The notes: generated by a model from the sequence alone, not told the origin. DNA of 64,000 nt from Methanococcoides methylutens MM1 (GCF_000970325.1 NZ_CP009518.1:372001-436000), one strand, 5' to 3'; counted from the stretch's first letter, positions 1 through 10,666 are shown. Numbers and translations are program-made.

Positions 1-85
1 CGAAGAAGCCAAAATGTGGTATGTGCGTGGTTGGAGATTTGTGTCCGTCAAGTATCGAATGAGCAATATTTCGGGAGTGATTAAT

Positions 86-826
86 ATGAATGTCCGTTCA
101 AAATATTTAATGTTTGGAGTTGGTCTTGTTCTGGCATCGACTATCCTCCACCTGATACATTACCTCATATTCCATGATATGCACCACATCTCGATCTATC
201 TTGTGGGCAGGATAGCCTTTGTACCAATGGAAGTTTTGATTGCTTCTTTGATCATCCACCACTTCCTCGAACGTATCGAGAAAAAACACCAGATGGAAAA
301 ACTGAACATGATCATTGGGAGTTTTTTCAGTGAGGTTGGTACCAACCTTCTGACCGTGATCTCTGATGCTGATCCGGATCTTGACAGGGTTAGGGAGAAA
401 TTTGTCATAAAGGATATATGGTCTGAAAGGGACTTCTCAGATCTTGAGAACTTCCTTAAGAACTATGATTACAAGGTCGATGCAAGAAAGATCGATCTGG
501 TCTCATTCTCTTCGTCACTGGTCAGCAAAAGAGCGTACATGGCATCTTTGTTACAGAACCCTATAATGTTCGAGCATGAGCCATTCACCGAGCTCCTCAG
601 GGCTGTATTCCACATGACGGAGGAATTGGATTACAGGGAAGACCTTTCAGTTCTTCCGGAGTCTGATAAGATACATCTTTCAGGTGACATTAAAAGGGTT
701 TACAGTTTACTGGCACGCGAATGGCTGGTTTACATGCAGTATCAGAAAGTTAACTATCCGTTCCTGTTCTCACTTGCGATGAGAACGAATCCGTTCGATA
801 AGAATGCAAGTGTGATAGTTCAGTAA
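86..826 (+). CDS. Hypothetical two-helix membrane protein
   Basis: Not recognised. The protein has about 246 residues from the ATG at 86. That start follows a GGAGTG ribosome-binding site, which favours it over an upstream in-frame ATG at 14. Two hydrophobic segments near the N-terminus (about residues 8-28 and 36-56) are followed by a charged linker (RIEKKHQ) and a soluble alpha/beta-looking domain of about 180 residues with no motif I can name. The likely topology is membrane-anchored with a cytoplasmic domain. It stands alone, with 180 bp before dinB. Reality as a gene is supported by length, start signal and ordinary composition; function is unknown. Confidence 0.75.
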   Translation: MNVRSKYLMFGVGLVLASTILHLIHYLIFHDMHHISIYLVGRIAFVPMEVLIASLIIHHFLERIEKKHQMEKLNMIIGSFFSEVGTNLLTVISDADPDLDRVREKFVIKDIWSERDFSDLENFLKNYDYKVDARKIDLVSFSSSLVSKRAYMASLLQNPIMFEHEPFTELLRAVFHMTEELDYREDLSVLPESDKIHLSGDIKRVYSLLAREWLVYMQYQKVNYPFLFSLAMRTNPFDKNASVIVQ

Positions 827-1006
827 CAGTTGAATGCTGTTCAGCAACATTTACTGATGACCCAATAATGGCAATCCATGAGAGTTTCCATGATCACTTC
901 AAGGTCATTGTAAATCTCATCTATTGGGTTGAGGTTCCTTTTCTCCTCACTTTCAGTCCACTTGCCAAATACTTAAAACCAACTTCCTCCATATTCACTC
1001 TTTACA

Positions 1007-2101
1007 ATGTCCCGAATAATCCTACATGTTGATATGGACTACTTTTACGCCGCCATCGAAGAGCGTGAAGACCCTTCAATTAAGGACAAGGCCGTTGTTG
1101 TGTGCATGTATTCCAACAGAGGCGAGGAAGGAGGGGCAGTAAGCACATGCAACTACATCGCAAGGGATGCAGGTATCCATTCTGCCATGCCATGCAGGCT
1201 TGCCAAGTCCATCAAACCGGATGCTGTGTACCTGCCGGTCAGGAAAGAGTTCTATACCGAGGTCTCAAACCGGATCATGGAGATCCTGCGATCATACGCC
1301 GATGGGGATGGCGAGCTTTTTGAGAAGATAAGCATCGATGAGGCTTTCATAGAGATCACCGATGGTGCAGGTGGTGACTTTGACAGGGCGGAGCAGATCG
1401 CAGAGCGTATCAAAGCGGATGTAAAGGAGATGGAGGGACTTACCTGCTCGGTGGGTATCGGTCCCAACAAGATCATTGCCAAGATGGCATCTTCCCGTCA
1501 GAAACCGGACGGTATCACTCTTATCCGGGAAGGGGATGTAGGAGATTTCCTGAACGAGATGCCGGTCTCAAAGCTCTGGGGCATAGGGAATGTCACCGAA
1601 GATAAGCTGGCAGAGATGGGCATTGAGACTGTGAGCCAGCTCGCTGAACGTGATGTGCAGGAGTTGATCGGGGCTTTCGGAAAGACCCGCGGTACGTGGC
1701 TCAAGATGGCTGCATCGGGTATCGATGACAGTCCGGTGAAGGAGAAGACCAGCTCTGATCAGATAGGCAGGATGGCCTCGCTGACTCATGATACCCGCAA
1801 GAGCGATCTTGTGCTATCCCTGCTTGACGAGCTCATAGATGATGTGTTCTCAAAGGTGCAGTCCCGAAGTGTATCATTTCGGTCTGTTACGGTAACTGTC
1901 ATTCATTCGAACTTCAAGACTGTAACTAAAAGCCACACATTGAATCACCCGGTTGCAGACAAATCAATGCTTCGTGAGATATCTTACCAGATAATGGGCG
2001 AGCTGCTGGATAACAGCACGCTTAATTTCAGGCGTATCGGTGTGCGTGTGGGTAGCCTTCAGGAAAGCAAGGGGCAGAAAACGCTGGCGGAGTTCTTCTG
2101 A
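1007..2101 (+). CDS. dinB: DNA polymerase IV (Y-family translesion polymerase)
   Basis: Y-family polymerase of 364 residues, the usual length for archaeal Dpo4/DinB. It copies past damaged template bases. The catalytic metal ligands are visible: D9 in HVDMDYF and D111-E112 in SIDEAF. A helix-hairpin-helix region (KLWGIGNVTEDKLAEMGI) and the C-terminal little-finger domain follow. The last eight residues, QKTLAEFF, form a textbook PCNA-interacting peptide, and PCNA is encoded in this same window. An A/T-rich TATA-like box (cttaaaac) about 30 bp upstream and no clear Shine-Dalgarno sequence suggest a nearly leaderless mRNA. The next gene starts 12 bp downstream, so the two may be cotranscribed. 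Confidence 0.95.
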   Translation: MSRIILHVDMDYFYAAIEEREDPSIKDKAVVVCMYSNRGEEGGAVSTCNYIARDAGIHSAMPCRLAKSIKPDAVYLPVRKEFYTEVSNRIMEILRSYADGDGELFEKISIDEAFIEITDGAGGDFDRAEQIAERIKADVKEMEGLTCSVGIGPNKIIAKMASSRQKPDGITLIREGDVGDFLNEMPVSKLWGIGNVTEDKLAEMGIETVSQLAERDVQELIGAFGKTRGTWLKMAASGIDDSPVKEKTSSDQIGRMASLTHDTRKSDLVLSLLDELIDDVFSKVQSRSVSFRSVTVTVIHSNFKTVTKSHTLNHPVADKSMLREISYQIMGELLDNSTLNFRRIGVRVGSLQESKGQKTLAEFF

Positions 2102-2113
2102 GGTGTATTCCTT

Positions 2114-2836
2114 ATGTTCTTAAGGACGATTTCACTTAGAGACTCAGCAGAAATGGACAACAGCAGCTATCCTTTTACCATTCCTGTTATCAGGAACTTC
2201 CGGGAGCTCGAACTTACAGGCAACGTAACCTTCTTTGTGGGTGAGAACGGTTCAGGTAAATCCACTCTGCTGGAAGCCATAGCGCATCAGGCAGGCTTTA
2301 ATACTGCAGGTGGGAGTCGCAATAACCTGTATGAAGTCCACAGGTCCGGGTCTGTTTTTGGTGAACATCTCCGATTCTCGTGGATGCCAAAGGTCACGGA
2401 GGGTTTTTTCCTGAGGTCGGAAACCTTCTATGATTTTGCATCCCACATCGATGAACTCCAGAAAATTGACGGCAGGGCCTATGATGCCTATGGTGGCAGA
2501 TCCCTTCATGAGCAGTCCCATGGGGAATCATTTCTATCCCTTTTCAACAACCGTTTCAGGAAAGGGTTGTATCTTCTTGATGAACCGGAGGCTGCCCTCT
2601 CTCCGTTGAGGCAGTTGTCCCTGCTGAAGATAATCCACGACATGGAATCAAGTGGTAGAGCACAGTTCATAATTGCAACACATTCTCCCATACTCATGGG
2701 ATATCCGAATTCCCGGATACTCGACTTTGATGGCGATCGCATAACTGAAGTTGAGTATGAGGATACGGACCATTACAATATCACAAAGGATTTCCTAAAT
2801 GCAAGGGAACGGTATTTCAGGGAACTTTTCCGCTGA
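2114..2836 (+). CDS. ABC-type AAA family ATPase (stand-alone)
   Basis: Soluble ATPase of 240 residues. The Walker A motif is GENGSGKST (about residues 44-52), a signature-like SHGES precedes a Walker B motif GLYLLDEPE (around residue 155), and a switch histidine occurs in IIATHSP. The arrangement matches the compact stand-alone SMC/ABC-type ATPases (COG3910-like) rather than transporter ATPases; no membrane partner is adjacent. The start codon is preceded by GAGGTG overlapping the dinB stop, suggesting coupled expression with a DNA-damage polymerase, but a repair role is inference only. Confidence 0.85.
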   Translation: MFLRTISLRDSAEMDNSSYPFTIPVIRNFRELELTGNVTFFVGENGSGKSTLLEAIAHQAGFNTAGGSRNNLYEVHRSGSVFGEHLRFSWMPKVTEGFFLRSETFYDFASHIDELQKIDGRAYDAYGGRSLHEQSHGESFLSLFNNRFRKGLYLLDEPEAALSPLRQLSLLKIIHDMESSGRAQFIIATHSPILMGYPNSRILDFDGDRITEVEYEDTDHYNITKDFLNARERYFRELFR

Positions 2837-2844
2837 ACACCCCT

Positions 2845-5800
2845 TTACTCTTTGTTTGTGATCCCCTCCAGTTTTCCGAACCCACCGCCTCCGGGCGTTT
2901 CTATCACAAAGACATCTCCCTCATTCATATCGACCTGAGCAGTACCCTCGATCTCCTCGATCTCTCCGCTTTTTCTTACCACAACATTTCTGCCACATTT
3001 TCCACCCTCGGCTCCGTTCATTCCAAAAGGAGGATACTTCCGGTGTGATGAAAGGATAGCTGCTTTCATCTTTTCAAGGAAGCGCACCCTGCGGACAACT
3101 CCATTGCCACCGCTATGTCGACCCCGGCCCCCGCTTCCCTTTCGGATCGAGAACTCCTCGAGCAGCACCGGGAAGCGCAGCTCCAGAACCTCGGGGTCGG
3201 TTATCCGTGAATTGGTCATGTGGGTCTGCACAGCATCGGTCCCGTTAAACCCAACCCCTGCACCGGAACCTCCGCAGATGGTCTCATAATACTGGTATTC
3301 GTGATTCCCGAAGGTGAAATTGTTCATTGTCCCCTGGGATGCTGCCATTACTCCCAGCGCAGCATAGAGGGAATCAACGATATATTGTGAGGTCTCGACA
3401 TTTCCTGCCACCACCGCAGCAGGGAACCTGGGGTTCAGAAGGCACCCTTGTGGGATGATAATCTCAAGGGGCTTCATGCACCCTGCGTTGAGCGGGATGT
3501 TCTCTTTAACCAGGGTGCGGAAAACATAGAGCACTGCAGCCCTGCAGATGGAGGCAGGTGCGTTGAAATTGCTTTCCTGTTGTGGTGAGGTGCCGGTAAG
3601 GTCGATCCTTGCTGAACGTTTCTCATGGTCTATTGCAATGTTCACAGAGATATGGCTGCCGTCATCAAGGGTGTAGGTGAAGCTGCCGTCATGGAGCACT
3701 TCGATCACCCTTCTGACCGCTTCCTCGGCGTTGTCCTGAACATGTTGCATGTATGAGCTGACGGTTTCCAGTGAGTATTTGTCCACCATCTTCTCAAGCT
3801 GCTGTATTCCTTTCTCATTGGCAGCGACCTGTGCCTTGAGGTCAGCTATGTTCTGCTGGGGATTGCGTGAGGGATGATCACCGGATCCCAGCAGTTCGAG
3901 GACATCTGATTCCTTGAACTCTCCTTCTTCCATCAGTTTGAAATTTTCGATCAGGATGCCCTCTTCATATATCGTCGTGCTCCCGGGAGGCATGGAACCG
4001 GGTGTGACTCCGCCGATGTCTGCATGATGACCACGGGATGCCACGTAGAATTGCACTTCTTTTGTTCCGCAGAAAACAGGTGATATGACTGTGATGTCAG
4101 GAAGGTGTGTGCCTCCTGCATACGGTGAGTTTAGCATCCAGGCATCCCCTGGTCTCATGTTGCCGTTCGCTGACCTGATGGTTGCCTTGACCGCTTCCTC
4201 CATGGACCCCAGGTGGACCGGGATGTGGGGAGCGTTGGCTATGAGGTTGCCTTCATTGTCGAAGATGGCACAGGAGAAGTCCAGGCGTTCTTTGATGTTG
4301 ACCGAATGGGCGGTGTTCTGGAGGCGGTATCCCATCTGCTCGGCAACGGACATGAAGCGGTTGTTGAAAACTTCCAGCATCACCGGGTCAGCATCTGTTC
4401 CTATTGCAACACGTTCTGCCTGGGGTTCTGTGCGTGTAAGTAGAATATGGTCCAGGGGCGTGATCTCAGCCTTCCACTCTGGTTCCACTACAATGGTCGT
4501 GGTGTCCTCAATGATAAGTGCAGGTCCTCTAACCACATGTCCGGGTTTCAGGCATTTCCTGATGAATACAGGTGTCTGGTGGTATTTCCCGCACGTGTAC
4601 ATCTTAACGGTGGTCTCACGGGAGCATTCGCCTGCTGCAACTGCATTATTTATGATCTCTTCCGGGTTCTCATTCAGTCCTATAAATTCCAGTGTTATAT
4701 TGGATACTACAAGGTTCCTGTCTTCCATCACAAATCCGAACTGCTTCCTGTGATCTTCCCTGAAGCTTTCCCTTATAGCTTCCATATTCCCGAAATCGAT
4801 CTCAAGGGATGTGTCAGTGCCATTATATCTCACATGGAGCTTACGTTCGAGCACAACTTCCTCTTCTGCAATTCCCTGTTCTTTCATGGCAGGGATGCCT
4901 TCAAGCTCCAGTTCTTCGAACAACTTCCTGATATCACGGATGGTATTGTCAGTAAGTTCTTCCTCCACAGATCTTTCAAGGATCATTCTCTGGTCTGCGA
5001 GTCCCATTCCATAAGCTGATAATACACCGGCATAGGGGTGAATGAAAACCCGTGACATTCCCAGGGAATCTGCAACAAGGCATGCATGCTGTGCTCCGGC
5101 ACCTCCGAAACAGCACAGTGTGTAATCCTTCAGGTCATAGCCTCTCTGGGTTGAGATCCTTTTGATAGCATTTGCCATGTTCTCAACAGCAACTGTCAGG
5201 AAGCCTTCAGCGACCTGTTCAGGAGTTGTGTCCTCTCCGGTATCTTCAGATATTCGACCTGCAAGTCTGGCAAAACGGGAGCTTACGACCTCTACATCCA
5301 GTGGAAGTGTTCCGATTTTTCCGAATACGGCAGGGAAGAACTCCGGAATGACCTTTGAGAGCATCACATTGCAGTCCGTGACTGTCAGCGGACCTCCGCG
5401 CCTGTAGCAGGAGGGTCCGGGGTCAGAACCTGCTGAATCGGGTCCCACTTGATATCTTCCTTCGTCAAAATGTAATATGGACCCTCCTCCGGCTGCAACG
5501 GTGTGTATGTTCATCATCGGAGAGCAGAGGTGTATCCCTGCGACCTCGTTCTCAAAGGAGCGTTCGTATTCCCCGTCATAGTGTGCGACATCGGTTGATG
5601 TTCCTCCCATATCGAAGCCGATGATCTTATGGAAACCTGCCATTTCCGAGACCCTGGCAGCGCCCACGATGCCTCCTGCAGGGCCCGAGAGGATGCTGTC
5701 CTTTCCCCTGAACGACATCGCATCAGTAAGTCCTCCATTTGACTGCATGAACAGCAATCGTGTATCGCACTCATCGGTATGCAGGGCAGCAAGTATCCTG

Positions 5801-6477
5801 TTCACATATCTCTGCAGTACAGGTGAAAGGTAGGTGTCTACCATTGTTGTTTCCCCGCGACCTACGATCTTTATCAACGGGCTTACTTTGTGGGAAAGTG
5901 AGATGTGCTCAAAACCGATGTCCTTTGCTATTTTCTCAATGAGCAGTTCATGGTCAGGGTAGCGGTATGAGTGCATGAGTACAACTGCAAGGGATCGTAT
6001 GCCGCTGGAATAAATGGACTCGAGTTCTCTTCTGGTCTTTTCTTCATCAACAGGAACCAGTTGTTCTCCTTTTGGGCTGAACCGTTGCTCCACCTCGATG
6101 ACCTGTTCATAGAGTACTCCGGGAAGTTCGATGTCCAGTGCGAAGATCTCCGGCCTGTTCTGGTAATCGATCTGCAGTGCATCCCTGAAACCCTTTGTGA
6201 TAACAAGTGCAGACCTTTCGCCTTTCCTTTCCAGAAGCGCATTGGTGCCCACGGTGGTTCCCATCTTAATGCACTCGATCTCTTCAGTAGGGAGTTCATC
6301 GTCCTTTGAAATTCCGAGTAGCTGGCGTATGCCCTTTATGGCTGCGTCGTTGTAGTGCTCAGGGTCTTCTGAGAGCAGTTTGTGTGTGACAATTCTTCCG
6401 TCCGGTCTCCTGGCAACAACATCGGTGAACGTGCCTCCTCTGTCGATCCAGAACTGCCATTTTTTACTTTCGGACAT
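2845..6477 (-). CDS. 5-oxoprolinase / hydantoinase A-B fusion
   Basis: Fusion of 1210 residues combining the HyuA-type ATPase half (about residues 5-690; begins with FWIDRGGTFTDVVARRPDG, has IGFDMGGTSTDV and FGGAGAQHA) and the HyuB half (about 700-1205; NAPHIPVHLGSM, SRGHHADIGG, C-terminal VIETPGGGGFG). The family performs ATP-dependent cleavage of 5-oxoproline or hydantoins. The fused layout matches eukaryotic and bacterial 5-oxoprolinase; in many prokaryotes the halves are separate genes. The substrate here cannot be read from sequence. It converges with the upstream ATPase gene with only 8 bp between stops, and is divergent from the PAP2 gene. Confidence 0.9.
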   Translation of the reverse strand: MSESKKWQFWIDRGGTFTDVVARRPDGRIVTHKLLSEDPEHYNDAAIKGIRQLLGISKDDELPTEEIECIKMGTTVGTNALLERKGERSALVITKGFRDALQIDYQNRPEIFALDIELPGVLYEQVIEVEQRFSPKGEQLVPVDEEKTRRELESIYSSGIRSLAVVLMHSYRYPDHELLIEKIAKDIGFEHISLSHKVSPLIKIVGRGETTMVDTYLSPVLQRYVNRILAALHTDECDTRLLFMQSNGGLTDAMSFRGKDSILSGPAGGIVGAARVSEMAGFHKIIGFDMGGTSTDVAHYDGEYERSFENEVAGIHLCSPMMNIHTVAAGGGSILHFDEGRYQVGPDSAGSDPGPSCYRRGGPLTVTDCNVMLSKVIPEFFPAVFGKIGTLPLDVEVVSSRFARLAGRISEDTGEDTTPEQVAEGFLTVAVENMANAIKRISTQRGYDLKDYTLCCFGGAGAQHACLVADSLGMSRVFIHPYAGVLSAYGMGLADQRMILERSVEEELTDNTIRDIRKLFEELELEGIPAMKEQGIAEEEVVLERKLHVRYNGTDTSLEIDFGNMEAIRESFREDHRKQFGFVMEDRNLVVSNITLEFIGLNENPEEIINNAVAAGECSRETTVKMYTCGKYHQTPVFIRKCLKPGHVVRGPALIIEDTTTIVVEPEWKAEITPLDHILLTRTEPQAERVAIGTDADPVMLEVFNNRFMSVAEQMGYRLQNTAHSVNIKERLDFSCAIFDNEGNLIANAPHIPVHLGSMEEAVKATIRSANGNMRPGDAWMLNSPYAGGTHLPDITVISPVFCGTKEVQFYVASRGHHADIGGVTPGSMPPGSTTIYEEGILIENFKLMEEGEFKESDVLELLGSGDHPSRNPQQNIADLKAQVAANEKGIQQLEKMVDKYSLETVSSYMQHVQDNAEEAVRRVIEVLHDGSFTYTLDDGSHISVNIAIDHEKRSARIDLTGTSPQQESNFNAPASICRAAVLYVFRTLVKENIPLNAGCMKPLEIIIPQGCLLNPRFPAAVVAGNVETSQYIVDSLYAALGVMAASQGTMNNFTFGNHEYQYYETICGGSGAGVGFNGTDAVQTHMTNSRITDPEVLELRFPVLLEEFSIRKGSGGRGRHSGGNGVVRRVRFLEKMKAAILSSHRKYPPFGMNGAEGGKCGRNVVVRKSGEIEEIEGTAQVDMNEGDVFVIETPGGGGFGKLEGITNKE

Positions 6478-6532
6478 GTTGGGGAACCTCTATTGCAAAA
6501 ATGTTTATCCTATACAGTTCCTACAATTATTT

Positions 6533-7051
6533 ATGTCGTTCTCATCCCTGGAGCTTCAGATCATTCAGATCCTGAACTCTTTTCCGGCACTGGATCCTCT
6601 TATGGTGTTCCTTTCTGTGATAGGTGAGGGTCCTTTGTGGATATTGATGGGGGCTTATCTTTTCCTCTCAGGTTCGAGGAGATATGCGATATATTTTGGT
6701 ATGATGGGAATATCTGTCTGGCTGTTGTCGACTTTTTTGAAAACGTTCCTGATGGTTCCAAGACCTGAAGGATTCCGCTTTGTGTTGGAAGCAACGGGAT
6801 ATTCTTTTCCAAGCACCCATTCTGCACTGGCATTTGCAACGGCAATGTTCCTGCACTCAAAAGCAGGGAAGTACAGTCCTCTTTTATGGACAGGTGCCCT
6901 TCTTATGGCTGTCAGCCGTGTGTTTGCCGGAGTTCATTACCCATCAGATGTTATGGCAGGAGCTGTGCTTGGTATTGTTATGGGATATCTGTGGGTCAGG
7001 ATAGGATCTGCTGTAAATATGTATGTGGAAAAAAGAGCGGATCAGGACTGA
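6533..7051 (+). CDS. PAP2-family membrane phosphatase
   Basis: Membrane phosphatase of 172 residues with about five hydrophobic helices. The three-part PAP2 signature is complete: K-x6-RP (KTFLMVPRP), PSTHS, and SRVFAGVHYPSDV, supplying the catalytic histidines. Likely substrates are isoprenoid or lipid pyrophosphates such as undecaprenol/dolichol pyrophosphate or CDP-archaeol precursors, but this is family knowledge only. The ATG at 6533 is chosen over an in-frame start at 6380, which would lie inside the divergent oxoprolinase gene and add a non-conserved tail. The 3' end overlaps the convergent purF by 10 bp. Confidence 0.88.
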   Translation: MSFSSLELQIIQILNSFPALDPLMVFLSVIGEGPLWILMGAYLFLSGSRRYAIYFGMMGISVWLLSTFLKTFLMVPRPEGFRFVLEATGYSFPSTHSALAFATAMFLHSKAGKYSPLLWTGALLMAVSRVFAGVHYPSDVMAGAVLGIVMGYLWVRIGSAVNMYVEKRADQD

Positions 7052-8472
7052 TCCTCTTCCTCAAACTCATCAAGACTGAGCTGTTTGCGGTGACATTTTT
7101 CACCGGGAATTTCTACAGGATAAAGCTCATTGAGGCATCCAAGACAGAGCTCACCCCTGTCAATGCCAATTGCTTTAACAAGACCGTCTATGCTAAGGTA
7201 TCCAAGTGAATCTGCGGTTATTGCATCCCTTACCTTATCGACCGGCTTTTTGGCAGCGATAAGTTCTTCCCTTGTGGCCATATCAATTCCCAGGTAGCAT
7301 GGTGCAATAATTGCAGGACTTCCTATCCTTGCATGTACTTCTTTAGCACCTGCTTTGCGTACCATTTCGATGATACGTTTGGAAGTTGTTCCGCGTACGA
7401 TGCTGTCATCGATAAGAATGACCTTCTTGTCCTTTAGGTTCTCAGAGATGGTGTTCATCTTGAGACGTACAGCTGTCTCTCTCATTGCCTGTCCCGGAAT
7501 AATGAATGTACGACCGATATAACGGTTCTTCATCAGACCTTCCTGGTAATTGATACCGGACTCTTCGGTATATCCGATCGCGGATGTGATTCCGGAGTCT
7601 GGTACAGGGGATACAATATCAGCTTCCACAGGATGCTCTTTTGCAAGCTCCCTGCCGATCCTCTCACGGACCTTGTAAACAAGCTGACCATCAATAATGG
7701 AATCAGGCCTTGCAAAATAGATGTATTCAAAAACGCAGTGTGCAGCGTTCTTTTCGTTGAACATCTGGTAACTTTCAAATCCACTGTCTGTGATCTCGAT
7801 GACCTCTCCGGGTTTTACATCCCTTACAAGCTCACCGTTGAGGGTGTCAATTGCCACACTCTCGGATGCGACCACATATCCTCCGCTGATCTCACCTATG
7901 CATAATGGTTTGAATCCAAGAGGGTCCCTGGCAGCAAAAAGCCTGTCATCGATCATAAGGGCAAGTGAATAGGATCCCTTAAGCCTTGACATCACGGCTT
8001 TGATGGATTCGATAGGGTCATGTTTTAGCAGTTCCTTGACAAGAAGGTGTGCTATGACCTCGGTATCAGAATTAGTTATGAAAATACGTCCTTCGGATTC
8101 CAGTTCGTCCCGAAGGTCATGGCCGTTCACAAGATTCCCGTTGTGTGCAATGGCAACGTTACCACTCTTGTACTTGACCATTAATGGCTGACAATTCTCG
8201 ATCTTAGAATCTCCGGTAGTGGAATAGCGGACATGCCCTACGCCAATGTTACCTTTGAGCTTCAGAAGATCGTCTTTGGAATATACTTCCGGAACAAGGC
8301 CCATGCCTTTGATGGACTTGATGGTCTCTCCACATTTGACCGTTATTCCGGTAGATTCCTGCCCCCTGTGCTGAAGAGCGTAGAGGGAGTAGTATATTTG
8401 AAGTGAAGCGGGTTTAGCCTGTGCATCTGCATCATGCATCAACACGCCGACAACGCCGCATTCTTCTTTCAT
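7042..8472 (-). CDS. purF: Amidophosphoribosyltransferase
   Basis: First committed step of purine synthesis: PRPP plus glutamine gives 5-phosphoribosylamine. The protein has 476 residues. The N-terminus MKEECGVVGV places the Ntn nucleophile cysteine at position 5, so a four-residue propeptide is probably removed. The glutaminase domain (to about residue 230) is followed by a type I phosphoribosyltransferase domain with the PRPP loop VILIDDSIVRGTTSKR. Cysteines near the C-terminus (LCLGCL, EKCHRKQ) suit the Fe-S-binding class. It lies downstream of rpl37e by 29 bp in the lsm - rpl37e - purF order seen in other euryarchaea. Confidence 0.96.
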   Translation of the reverse strand: MKEECGVVGVLMHDADAQAKPASLQIYYSLYALQHRGQESTGITVKCGETIKSIKGMGLVPEVYSKDDLLKLKGNIGVGHVRYSTTGDSKIENCQPLMVKYKSGNVAIAHNGNLVNGHDLRDELESEGRIFITNSDTEVIAHLLVKELLKHDPIESIKAVMSRLKGSYSLALMIDDRLFAARDPLGFKPLCIGEISGGYVVASESVAIDTLNGELVRDVKPGEVIEITDSGFESYQMFNEKNAAHCVFEYIYFARPDSIIDGQLVYKVRERIGRELAKEHPVEADIVSPVPDSGITSAIGYTEESGINYQEGLMKNRYIGRTFIIPGQAMRETAVRLKMNTISENLKDKKVILIDDSIVRGTTSKRIIEMVRKAGAKEVHARIGSPAIIAPCYLGIDMATREELIAAKKPVDKVRDAITADSLGYLSIDGLVKAIGIDRGELCLGCLNELYPVEIPGEKCHRKQLSLDEFEEEDQS

Positions 8473-8501
8473 TTATACTCCGTTTTGAGAATAGTTTGTT
8501 T

Positions 8502-8675
<174 letters not shown>

Positions 8676-8786
8676 TTAATCACCTTTTGTAAATGTTTAA
8701 TGTAATATGTTCCAGTATATTTCAACTGATGTTAGCTGTAATTATATTGGTGGATTTATCCCTGATGCACCTATTCTTCTTATAGG

Positions 8787-9017
<231 letters not shown>

Positions 9018-9253
9018 CTAATGCATTATATGATTTAGATAAGTTATGTTGATCCCGAACTTAATAAGCTTTTAGTTATTGCTTTAGTTCCTGATTTGAT
9101 TCTCCATTGTTGCAAATACTCTATATAAACCTGTCGAAGACAGTTCAGTGTGTATATAATTCTTTAAAATTTGTCGCATTTCTTCTCGTGTAACCACTTG
9201 TTTTTTATTCAACAAATCCAATCTTGTGTTTCATGATCACAGAAGGCAGTAAC

Positions 9254-10603
9254 ATGGACGAGATGGACATCACACCAGTTGTATTGACGATCGCCGGTTC
9301 AGATTCCGGGGGTGGTGCAGGTATAGAGGCTGACATAAAGACCTTTGGTTCATTATATGTGCACGGCACATGTGCCATAACCTCTGTAACTTCACAGAAC
9401 ACCACCGGTGTAAAGAGTGCATATGAACTGCCACCTTCGGTTGTCTCAGACCAGATCGATGCTGTCTGTACTGATATGGACGTCAGGTGGGCAAAGTCAG
9501 GAATGCTCTCATCTGCCGACATCGTAAGGCAGGTAGCAAGAAGCGTGAAGGAATACGGTCTTCATATCATCGTGGACCCTGTAATGGCCGCAGAGGCCGG
9601 AGGGAAACTTCTGAATGAAGATGCTGTTTCCGTATTGAAAGAAGAACTTCTGCCCGTAAGCTATGCAACCACTCCAAATATTGGTGAGGCACAGGCCCTT
9701 TCCGGTATCGATATAAATTCACGTGAGGATGCTAAGGATGCTGCCAGGGCAATTGCTGCCCTTGGTGTAAAGAACGTGGTGATCACAGGAGGTCACTCTG
9801 ACGCTGTGGACCTTGTCTATGAATCCGAAAGTGATCTCTTTGCAGAGGTCCCGGGTAGGTTCATTGAAGGTGGTACACATGGTTCTGGATGCACGTATTC
9901 TTCAGCACTTACTGCTTATCTTGCAAGAGGTTATTCCATTGTGGACGCTGCCATAGCAGCAAAGGAATTCGTCGAATACGGTATCCTGCTTAGCAGGAAC
10001 GTCGGCAAGGGTGTATCCCCTGTGAACCAGATGGGCTACATGCAAATGATGGCGACAAAGGATGAAGTACTCACCAATACCGAGGAAGCTGTAAAGATGC
10101 TTGAGGATAGTCCCAACTTTAGCAGGCTTGTGGCAGAGGTCGGTTGTAACATAGCAATGGCCCTTCCACACGCAAGGAAGGTCTCTGATGTTGCTGCTGT
10201 CAACGGCAGGATCGTCAGGCTTCAGGGAAGGCCAAAGGTGGTGGGATGTGTAGGCTTTGGTGCAAGCAGCCATGTCGCAAGGATCGTGCTTGCGACAATG
10301 GAGTTCGACCCGGAGGTCCGTGCATCGGTCAACATAAAGTATTCACAGAATGTACTGGCCATCTGTGAGGATATGGGTCTTACGATGTCTTCATTCAGCC
10401 GTGCAGAAGAACCGGAACACACCCATACCATGGACTGGGGTGTGACCTATGCAATTGATTCCTATGGAAGGGTCCCTGCCATAATATCCGATGCAGGTGG
10501 CATGGGTAAAGAACCAATGGTACGTGTCCTGGGAAGGGATGCAATAGAGGTTGCAAGCATTGCCATTGAGATCGCAGACCGTCTTGCAGTTATGGAGGAT
10601 TAA
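9254..10603 (+). CDS. thiDN: HMP/HMP-P kinase fused to ThiN thiamine-phosphate synthase
   Basis: Bifunctional thiamine biosynthesis protein of 449 residues from the ATG at 9254 (an in-frame ATG exists at 9224). The ThiD ribokinase-like domain (about 1-265) starts with TIAGSDSGGGAGIEAD and has the GTHGSGCTYSSAL anion-hole motif; it phosphorylates hydroxymethylpyrimidine twice. The ThiN domain (about 285-445) contains NIAMALPHARKVSDVAAV and FGASSHVARIVL and joins HMP-PP to thiazole phosphate, replacing ThiE as in many archaea. No TPP riboswitch consensus was seen in the leader. Confidence 0.94.
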   Translation: MDEMDITPVVLTIAGSDSGGGAGIEADIKTFGSLYVHGTCAITSVTSQNTTGVKSAYELPPSVVSDQIDAVCTDMDVRWAKSGMLSSADIVRQVARSVKEYGLHIIVDPVMAAEAGGKLLNEDAVSVLKEELLPVSYATTPNIGEAQALSGIDINSREDAKDAARAIAALGVKNVVITGGHSDAVDLVYESESDLFAEVPGRFIEGGTHGSGCTYSSALTAYLARGYSIVDAAIAAKEFVEYGILLSRNVGKGVSPVNQMGYMQMMATKDEVLTNTEEAVKMLEDSPNFSRLVAEVGCNIAMALPHARKVSDVAAVNGRIVRLQGRPKVVGCVGFGASSHVARIVLATMEFDPEVRASVNIKYSQNVLAICEDMGLTMSSFSRAEEPEHTHTMDWGVTYAIDSYGRVPAIISDAGGMGKEPMVRVLGRDAIEVASIAIEIADRLAVMED

Positions 10604-10666
10604 AGTTTCCTTTTCTTCTCCTTATTTCCCTTTCTTATCTTATTTTCCAGTTTTTTCAGAATAAGC
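10604..10666. terminator. T-rich convergent terminator region
   Basis: The gap between thiDN and the convergent usp gene is strongly pyrimidine-rich on the plus strand, with repeated runs of T (ttttcttctcc, ttatttt, gtttttt). Archaeal RNA polymerase terminates at T-runs without needing a hairpin, so this probably ends thiDN transcription. Confidence 0.5.

Noticed and set aside
4447-5019. Long plus-strand frame opposite the oxoprolinase gene
   Set aside because: Shadow of a well-supported 1210-residue gene; no start signal and no recognisable domain.
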